Shown: in pieces, positions 58,555 through 64,000 of the stretch
How positions within the stretch are numbered: position 1 is the stretch's first letter
How the letters are laid out: the number at the start of each line of letters is the position of its first letter
DNA from: Maribacter antarcticus DSM 21422
Lineage (GTDB): Bacteria; Bacteroidota; Bacteroidia; Flavobacteriales; Flavobacteriaceae
DNA length: 64,000 nucleotides
NCBI RefSeq assembly: GCF_000621125.1
Contig: NZ_KK211214.1
Location: forward strand, 933,300 to 997,299
Direction: 5' to 3'
Notes under the pieces: model-generated
The model's database searches: none
What the model saw: the letters and a program-made list of their open reading frames with translations, nothing else
Told to the model about the DNA's origin: nothing
Translations under genes and position numbers: made by a program

Positions 58555-59860
58555 CTAATAGCATGTCTTTTTAGGGTACGAGTTTTGAACGTTTTCACAG
58601 TCAGTAATTAAAGGCTTAATACGTTCTCGATCAAGAGAATTAGTTTGGGCAATGGTTTTTGAATCGTAACCTGCACCCTCTAAAATAGTAAGATGAATAT
58701 CCGTGTAGTCTATTGGGATATCTACCCATTGAACTTCTTTGATTTTTCCTTTCCAACGAACTATAAGTGGCAACCGTATACCACCTTCTGTCAAACAAGC
58801 TTTACCACCTAAAAATGGACCATTGTCACTGCCATCTCCTCTTGGTTTTATTTTTGAATCGATTCCTCCGTTATCCGCCATAAATACGGCCAATGTATTT
58901 TCTTCCAATCCTATTTCTTTTACTTACTCAAGTATTTTGCCTAAAAAGCAATCCATACTTTTTATCATGGAGGCAGATACCGGGTCTTTGTGGTCGTTCC
59001 AACCTTTGTAAGTTTTATGCCCAAAATAGGCTAGCTCATCCTCTTTTCCTTGATAAGGAGAATGAACAACAAAGTTTAAAAAATAGAGAAAAGAAGGGGG
59101 TATCTTTTGTTTTAAATTTTTATTAATGAAATTGAGCGCCTTAACCGTCAAGTCATCCATTAGATACACTTGTTTCGTTTTTTGACCTGAGTGGCCTATT
59201 GTAGAAGATTCCTGCGGTATCTTGGGGAATCTGTTCTTGGCCTTATTGTCCCATCATTCTTTCCAATTATAATATGCCGATTTACCGGCATCGAACAAGG
59301 CTAAAGGTTTAAAGCTTTAGTCGGCCGGTTGGTATCCCTCGGTACCGAAACCACCGATATGCTACTTACTGATAAATACAGAATGATAGTCTTTTAAAGC
59401 TTCGGCAATAGAAAGTTCGTCTCTGCTCGTATCATAAGTTGCTGCTGAAGGTACGGTAGAGTTGGATGTGCCATTAATCAAAGCTTGTTTGATTAGAATA
59501 TTGTTTTTAACTCCGGAATATCGTGCGCACAATTGCCCTCAGGAATAGTCATGTTTTGGTTGTAAGAAGTTTTAGGTGGCATTGCGGTCGTGAACCCCAA
59601 TCTGCTCGGGTACTTTCCTGTCATAATGCCAGCAAGGTTGGGAGAGCATAATTGATTTGCATAGGCTTGGAAGAATGCAACCCCTTCCGGAATCAATTGA
59701 TGTATGTTCGGTGTTTCATAAAACATCACCTAAGTTTTGCGCAGAAAACTTGGGAGCATAGGCCCTACTGTCCATAATACCGTAATCCTCCACTAAAACA
59801 AAAATGATGTTTGGCCTTATTGGCTGCTTTATTTCGGTATTGATTTTTCTTTTTCAGATT
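58555..59860 (-). pseudogene. S1 sulfatase pseudogene
   Basis: Pieces in three frames follow sulfatase order. First QPIRPNIIFVLVEDYGIMD and YAPKFSAQNLGDVL (about 59840-59730), then FYETPNIHQLIPEGVAFF, ANQLCSPNLAGIMTGKYPSRLGF, NQNMTIPEG, later INKNLKQKIPPSFLYFLNFVVHSPY, and finally AVFMADNGGIDSK and LTEGGIRLPLIVRWKGK. The active-site motif reads CSPNLAG, so the arginine that should follow the cysteine by four has become Leu. Frame changes near 59730, 59490-59170 and 58920 break it. It was probably a member of the SusC locus. Confidence 0.85.
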
Positions 59861-60202
59861 TACCTATTATAAAAACAAGCGTGAAGGGCATAGGAGGATA
59901 ATTATTGACCGAACTTTCATGTTTACGGAGCATAATTTGGAAACTAGTTAGTGTGCTTTGAAAGGTTTGCATAGTAGAAAACCGCAAGCATAATTAAAAA
60001 ATGAAACCTCGAAATAGCCAATGAGTATACCTCCACGGCGATTAAGATTAACTAATTTTTGAATATAGGAATGCCTTTCAATAACCATTTTACTGTATGC
60101 TGATTGAAAGTGGACACAGTCGCGCAATCTACTTTTTAAAACTTAAAAGGATACAAGTGCAACATGGAAGAAATATGTATTGTTATGAAAATTCGGAACA
60201 GC
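59861..60202. other. Gene-free spacer upstream of sulfatase relic
   Basis: About 340 bp with no supported gene. It lies between the broken sulfatase and the end of the GntR gene, both on the minus strand. No ACAGGA element is seen, which fits a dead promoter. Confidence 0.45.
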
Positions 60203-61249
60203 TTAGATAGAATTTCTATCGATAAAATTGAAAGGGTTCTTGATTTTCCCCTTCTCTTTATTCATAATCATATGAGCTGCGTTTTCACCCATTGCTTTAA
60301 AATCAGTTGAGATACAAGTAATACCTAATAGTTGTTTCAAAGGAGTGTCATTATAAGAAATAACGCCAATATCATCGCCCAATATGAACTCTTGATTGCG
60401 AATTTGATTGACTAGATTAACCAAGTCAGATTCACTAATGGTTATAAATAAATCGCCTTTTCTTAGAATAATATCATCGTAAAGTTCTTCTAAAACTTCG
60501 AAATCTATACGGTGTTCGATACAAAATTTTCGAAACCCATGGAGTATTCTTTTAGGATAAGGATATACTGAACTTTCTGGATATGCTATAATTAATTTAT
60601 CATATTTCGAAATTTTTGCGAGACCTTTTTGCAGGGCATCGTAGATATCATTTTCAAAATCTTGGTATATTTCGATAAGTGCATTGTTTACTTCAGGAAT
60701 ACGGTTATCCATTACTACCAATCTATCCCTTGGTATTTTTTTTATTGCTTTAAGCACATTTGGGGTAATGCTGACATGCTTTAATTTATCTGTCTTAAAA
60801 TGGGGCATAATTACATAATAATCATAAGCTCCCATATTTTTATCAAGTAGATTGAGGAAAAGCTCTTCTTCACAATGGTAAATATGAAGATCGGTATGTG
60901 ATGTTCCTATAAAACTATTGACGAATGAATTATAGATTCGCATCTTGTAGGAACTTAATTTATTAATCAAGAAGAGAATATTTACTTTAGAAATCAATTT
61001 GGTACGCGCAATATAATACCCTTTTCCTCTTATGGATAGGATGACTTTCCGTTCTTTTAAAATATTATATGCCTTTTCAACCGTATCTCTTGAGAGAAGA
61101 TATTCCTCACTAAATAGATTTATAGATGGTATCTTATCATCCATTTTTAAGTTTCCAGAGGAGATATTATGAATAATACCGTCTACAATTTGCTTGTATT
61201 TTGGCACCCTTGAATCCTCGTTTATTTTTATGAAATTAAATATATCCAT
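60203..61249 (-). CDS. GntR-family regulator with LacI-type sensor domain (rhamnose regulator candidate)
   Basis: This 348-residue protein has a winged helix at about 15-80 (VPKYKQIVDGIIHNISSGNL, KIPSINLFSEEYLLSRDTVEKAY, SIRGKGYYIA) followed by a periplasmic-binding-like domain (KVNILFLINKLSSY, YDYYVIMPHF, LVVMDNRIPEVN, DDIGVISYNDTPLKQLLGI). This is the AraR-type arrangement used for sugar repressors. It diverges from rhaEW across 180 bp that contain operator copy 2, so it most likely controls the rhamnose genes and itself. Whether it binds the ACAGGA element elsewhere is inference. Confidence 0.88.
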   Translation of the reverse strand: MDIFNFIKINEDSRVPKYKQIVDGIIHNISSGNLKMDDKIPSINLFSEEYLLSRDTVEKAYNILKERKVILSIRGKGYYIARTKLISKVNILFLINKLSSYKMRIYNSFVNSFIGTSHTDLHIYHCEEELFLNLLDKNMGAYDYYVIMPHFKTDKLKHVSITPNVLKAIKKIPRDRLVVMDNRIPEVNNALIEIYQDFENDIYDALQKGLAKISKYDKLIIAYPESSVYPYPKRILHGFRKFCIEHRIDFEVLEELYDDIILRKGDLFITISESDLVNLVNQIRNQEFILGDDIGVISYNDTPLKQLLGITCISTDFKAMGENAAHMIMNKEKGKIKNPFNFIDRNSI

Positions 61250-61362
61250 TTAGTAGTATCTTCACTTTTTTACAATTTATATTTTAAATACAAAACTATT
61301 GTGGTGTACATATGATACAATGAAGAAGTCAAATGTAAACAATTTTATTTTTGACATGAACG

Positions 61363-61378
61363 GTACAGTACAGGACAG
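61363..61378 (+). promoter_or_regulatory. ACAGGA-type operator element, copy 2 (gntR/rhaEW)
   Basis: The plus strand reads GTACAGTACAGGACAG. ACAG cores begin at 61365, 61370 and 61375, so a 10-bp pair with a half-turn copy. Its last 12 bases match the susC array. It is 52-67 bp upstream of the rhaEW ATG and 114-129 bp upstream of the gntR start, linking the sugar regulator and the catabolic genes to the glycan-degradation promoters. Confidence 0.6.
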
Positions 61379-61429
61379 AAAGCATTTCTACATCAGCTAA
61401 TTTAGCTACCAAACACAATAATCCTTAAA

Positions 61430-63535
61430 ATGGAAAAGACCATACAGAAGTTTAAATATGTTGATTATCTATGGGACGAACAAAAAGCTACATCCCTCGG
61501 TGACGATCAGGTGGCCCTGTTTCTTTATCGTTCAAATATACTCGGAGCAGACCTTAGAATTACGAATTATGGAGGTGGAAATACAAGCTGCAGGACTGTT
61601 GAGAAAGATCCATTAACGAATGAAGATGTTGAGGTAATGTGGATCAAAGGTTCTGGTGGAGATATTGGAACTTTAAATAGAGCAGGTATAGCAGGAATCT
61701 ACACAGGTAGATTACGTGATTTAAAAAATGTTTACGGAGGTTTAGAAGATGAAGATAGAATGGTTGGTCTATTCAATCATTGTATTTATGATTTAGATAG
61801 TAAAGCACCTTCTATTGATACTCCCTTGCACGGTTTATTACCATTCGCTCATATAGATCACTTACATCCAGACGCTTTAATTGCGGTTGCAGCTGCAAAA
61901 GATAGTCAGCAAGTAACTAAGGAAATCTGGGGAGAATCAATGGGCTGGGTGCCTTGGCAACGGCCTGGTTTCGATTTAGGTCTTCAGATAGAAAAATGTT
62001 TAGTAGATAACCCAGGTATTAGAGGAATTGTTTTAGGTTCTCACGGTCTATTTACTTGGGGTGATACTTCTTATGACTGTTATATGAATAGTCTTGAAGT
62101 TATTGAAATGGCTTCTGAATTCATTGAAACTAAAATTAAAGAAAAAGGGAGTGTTTTTGGTGGTCAAAAAATTAACAGCGTACCAAAAGAAAAGCGGCTA
62201 GACAAAGCTGCACAACTAATGCCCTTATTAAGAGGCTTATGTTCTTCTGAAAATAGAATGATTGGTCATTTTTCAGATACTGATGTTGTTCTTGAATTTA
62301 TAAACAGTAATGATTTAACAAGATTGGCGCCAATGGGAACATCTTGTCCAGATCATTTTTTGAGAACTAAAATTCAGCCTCTAGTTTTAACTTTAGGTGA
62401 AAATGAAGATTTATCTGATTCAGACGCCATCTTCAAAAAATTAGAACCAGCTTTTGAAGCTTATAGACAGGAATATGCAGATTACTATAACACGTGTAAA
62501 AAGGATAACAGTCCGGCTATGCGTGACGCAAACCCTGTAATTATAATTTATCCTGGAGTTGGTATGTTTAGTTTTGCGAAAAACAAACAAACTACACGGG
62601 TAGCGAATGAATTTTACATTAATGCTATTAATGTAATGCGCGGTGCAGAAGCAATTACCTCTTACACATCGTTACCAAGACAAGAAGCTTTTGATATCGA
62701 GTACTGGTTGCTAGAAGAAGCAAAATTATCCCGTATGCCAAAAGAACAACCATTATCTCGTAAAGTTGCATTTATAACTGGTGCGGGTGGTGGAATCGGT
62801 AAGGCCATTGCAGATAAACTAGCGGCTGAAGGAGCTAATGTAGTTTTAACAGATATAAATGAACAAAGTTTAATTGAAGCTAACGCAACCTACAAAAGGG
62901 ATGTGGCAACCTATGTGACTTGTGATGTTACCGATACCATTTCTATTGCAGCTGCCTTTAAGAAAGCATGTGTAACATTTGGGGGTGTAGATATTATTGT
63001 TCACAGTGCCGGTTTGGCGATTTCAAAACCATTGGAGGATACAACCGATCATGACTGGAATATTTTACAAAATATTTTAGTGAAAGGACAGTTTGATTTG
63101 GCAAAACAAGCTGCAGCAACTATGCGTAAACAAGGCTTAGGAGGTAATTATATAGCTATCGCAAGCAAAAATGGTTTGGTTGCAGGGCCAAACAATGTTG
63201 CCTATGGCACGGCAAAAGCGGCACAACAACATATGGTACGTTTGTTAGCTGCGGAATTAGGTAAAGATAAAATTAGAGTAAACACAGTAAACCCAGACGG
63301 TGTAATTATAGGAAGTAAGATTTGGGAAGGTGATTGGGCAGCAGGCAGAGCAAAAGCAAACGGGATCACAGTTGATGAGTTGCCTGCATTTTATGCAAAA
63401 AGAAATTTATTGAATGAAATCATTACCCCAGAGGATATTGCAAATGGTGTATTTACATTAGTAGGTATTCTTGATAAATCAACAGGGAATATAATTAATG
63501 TAGATGGCGGAATGGCCAATGCATTTGTACGATAG
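61430..63535 (+). CDS. rhaEW: Bifunctional rhamnulose-1-phosphate aldolase / L-lactaldehyde dehydrogenase
   Basis: This 701-residue fusion cleaves L-rhamnulose 1-phosphate to dihydroxyacetone phosphate and L-lactaldehyde, then oxidises the aldehyde. The N-terminal class II aldolase domain (about 15-430) has NYGGGNTSCR, PFAHIDHLHPDALI with metal-binding His residues, and VLGSHGLFTWGDT. The C-terminal short-chain dehydrogenase (about 440-701) has FITGAGGGIGKAIADKLA, IASKNGLV and the catalytic YGTAK. The same fusion is known from rhamnose loci of Bacillus and Bacteroidota. A rhamnulokinase is not in the window. It diverges from GntR, and rhaI follows 79 bp later after a strong hairpin. Confidence 0.93.
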   Translation: MEKTIQKFKYVDYLWDEQKATSLGDDQVALFLYRSNILGADLRITNYGGGNTSCRTVEKDPLTNEDVEVMWIKGSGGDIGTLNRAGIAGIYTGRLRDLKNVYGGLEDEDRMVGLFNHCIYDLDSKAPSIDTPLHGLLPFAHIDHLHPDALIAVAAAKDSQQVTKEIWGESMGWVPWQRPGFDLGLQIEKCLVDNPGIRGIVLGSHGLFTWGDTSYDCYMNSLEVIEMASEFIETKIKEKGSVFGGQKINSVPKEKRLDKAAQLMPLLRGLCSSENRMIGHFSDTDVVLEFINSNDLTRLAPMGTSCPDHFLRTKIQPLVLTLGENEDLSDSDAIFKKLEPAFEAYRQEYADYYNTCKKDNSPAMRDANPVIIIYPGVGMFSFAKNKQTTRVANEFYINAINVMRGAEAITSYTSLPRQEAFDIEYWLLEEAKLSRMPKEQPLSRKVAFITGAGGGIGKAIADKLAAEGANVVLTDINEQSLIEANATYKRDVATYVTCDVTDTISIAAAFKKACVTFGGVDIIVHSAGLAISKPLEDTTDHDWNILQNILVKGQFDLAKQAAATMRKQGLGGNYIAIASKNGLVAGPNNVAYGTAKAAQQHMVRLLAAELGKDKIRVNTVNPDGVIIGSKIWEGDWAAGRAKANGITVDELPAFYAKRNLLNEIITPEDIANGVFTLVGILDKSTGNIINVDGGMANAFVR

Positions 63536-63556
63536 TTTGTTTGAGTTAGTTTTCTT

Positions 63557-63595
63557 AAGCTTCCATGGACTTTTGTCCATGGAAGCTTATTTTTA
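63557..63595 (+). terminator. Perfect 14-bp hairpin with T-tract between rhaEW and rhaI
   Basis: AAGCTTCCATGGAC (63557-63570) pairs perfectly with GTCCATGGAAGCTT (63575-63588) across a TTTT loop, followed by ATTTTT. It is 21 bp after the rhaEW stop and ends 26 bp before the preferred rhaI ATG. It looks like an intrinsic terminator that would leave rhaI at lower levels unless read through. Confidence 0.8.
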
Positions 63596-63614
63596 AAAAA
63601 TGAAAAGCTTCTTT

Positions 63615-64000
63615 ATGAGAATAGATAAAAGCCAACTTAGCGATATAAATAAAATACAGGTACAAGGTCACAACGCACGATTTGCTTTTTTGGCTGATAC
63701 GCTATTGGAACAAGGTAAGGACGTAAATACCATCGTTCAAAAACTACAGGATTTTCAGGTAGCCATACCAAGTTGGGCCTTGGGTGCGGGAGGAACCCGT
63801 TTTGGGCGTTTCGGGTTTCAAGGCGAACCATCTAATTTAGAACAAAAAATAGATGATGTTGGCTTAATTCATTCACTAACGCAAACTTCTGGAGCCATAT
63901 CATTACATATTCCATGGGATGTTCCGAATGATTATTCAGCAATCAAAGAACTGGCTGTCTCACATAATATTCTTTTTGACGCTGTCAATTCCAATACATT
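63615..64000 (+). CDS. rhaI: L-rhamnose isomerase, RhaI type (partial, runs off window)
   Basis: The frame from the ATG at 63615 (MRIDKSQLSD) runs to the window edge, giving about 128 residues; an alternative in-frame ATG is at 63600. It matches the N-terminus of the catabolic rhamnose isomerase that converts L-rhamnose to L-rhamnulose: FQVAIPSWALGAGGTRFGRF, GLIHSLTQTSGAISLHIPWD and AVSHNILFDAVNSNT. It follows rhaEW on the same strand after the hairpin terminator. It is the first metabolic step after RhaM. The rest, including metal-binding residues, is outside the window. Confidence 0.92.
   Translation, partial: MRIDKSQLSDINKIQVQGHNARFAFLADTLLEQGKDVNTIVQKLQDFQVAIPSWALGAGGTRFGRFGFQGEPSNLEQKIDDVGLIHSLTQTSGAISLHIPWDVPNDYSAIKELAVSHNILFDAVNSNT

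Noticed and set aside
63637-63831. Minus-strand frame opposite the start of rhaI
   Set aside because: The plus strand is clearly RhaI; this is a shadow.
1-64000. CRISPR arrays, insertion sequences, phage genes, ulvan or alginate lyases
   Set aside because: I looked for repeat-spacer patterns, transposase motifs and lyase motifs and found none that I could support.

Overview
The window reads as chromosomal DNA of a marine Bacteroidota, most likely a Flavobacteriaceae relative of Zobellia, Maribacter, Arenibacter or Formosa. The grounds are AT-rich sequence with long purine-poor spacers, a SusC/SusD pair, many short lipoprotein signals ending in Ser-Cys or Gly-Cys, few clear Shine-Dalgarno sites, and a mix of formylglycine sulfatases with GH78 rhamnosidases. 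The theme is use of a sulfated, rhamnose-rich polysaccharide. Ulvan or rhamnan sulfate is the natural guess, but no polysaccharide lyase is visible here.

Layout. 1-9.9 kb: an AraC-type regulator (cut by the window edge) diverges from a four-gene oxidative sugar operon. This encodes a ThuA/beta-propeller/cupredoxin lipoprotein, a ketose-epimerase-like protein, a DUF6807/propeller/cytochrome c lipoprotein and a Gfo/Idh oxidoreductase. 10-14.9 kb: housekeeping-like genes (acyl-CoA desaturase, Crp/Fnr regulator) and the hexuronate pair uxaA-uxaB. 15.4-20.5 kb: debris (tRNA 3' end, Fic pseudogene, unidentified decayed ORF) around an intact GH78 lipoprotein. 20.6-27.1 kb: a sulfatase and two divergent GH78 enzymes. 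28-34.2 kb: planctomycete-style PSCyt/DUF1549/DUF1553 and DUF1501 proteins, a truncated NHL protein and a phosphodiesterase. 34.5-43.3 kb, minus strand: RhaM, a Tat-exported Gfo/Idh protein, a broken GH105 gene, a sulfatase-GH78 fusion, a kduI-kduD relic and an iduronate-2-sulfatase-like enzyme. 43.6-58 kb, minus strand: SusC and SusD, then a propeller/cytochrome c dehydrogenase, an FG-GAP protein, a DUF1080 protein, DUF4432, a phosphomannose-isomerase-like cupin, a TIM-barrel isomerase and Gfo/Idh. 58-64 kb: a sulfatase pseudogene, a GntR regulator and the divergent rhamnose genes rhaEW and rhaI.

Proposed working model. SusC/SusD import oligosaccharides, sulfatases strip sulfate and GH78 enzymes release L-rhamnose. 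RhaM then equilibrates the anomers, RhaI makes rhamnulose, a kinase outside the window phosphorylates it, and RhaEW cleaves it and oxidises the lactaldehyde. In parallel, periplasmic propeller dehydrogenases with haem or copper carriers, together with Gfo/Idh and DUF1080 proteins, look like an oxidative (3-keto-sugar) glycoside-cleavage branch.

The strongest unlisted signal is a recurring operator-like element: copies of (A/G)CAGGA repeated every 10 bp. I found it at eight places, upstream of susC, the sulfatase-GH78 fusion, the kduI relic, the S1 sulfatase, both divergent GH78 genes, the PSCyt gene and rhaEW/gntR. I did not find it upstream of uxa or the 356-9861 operon. A second theme is decay of the unsaturated-uronate arm (GH105, kduI, kduD) while the rhamnose/sulfate arm stays intact.
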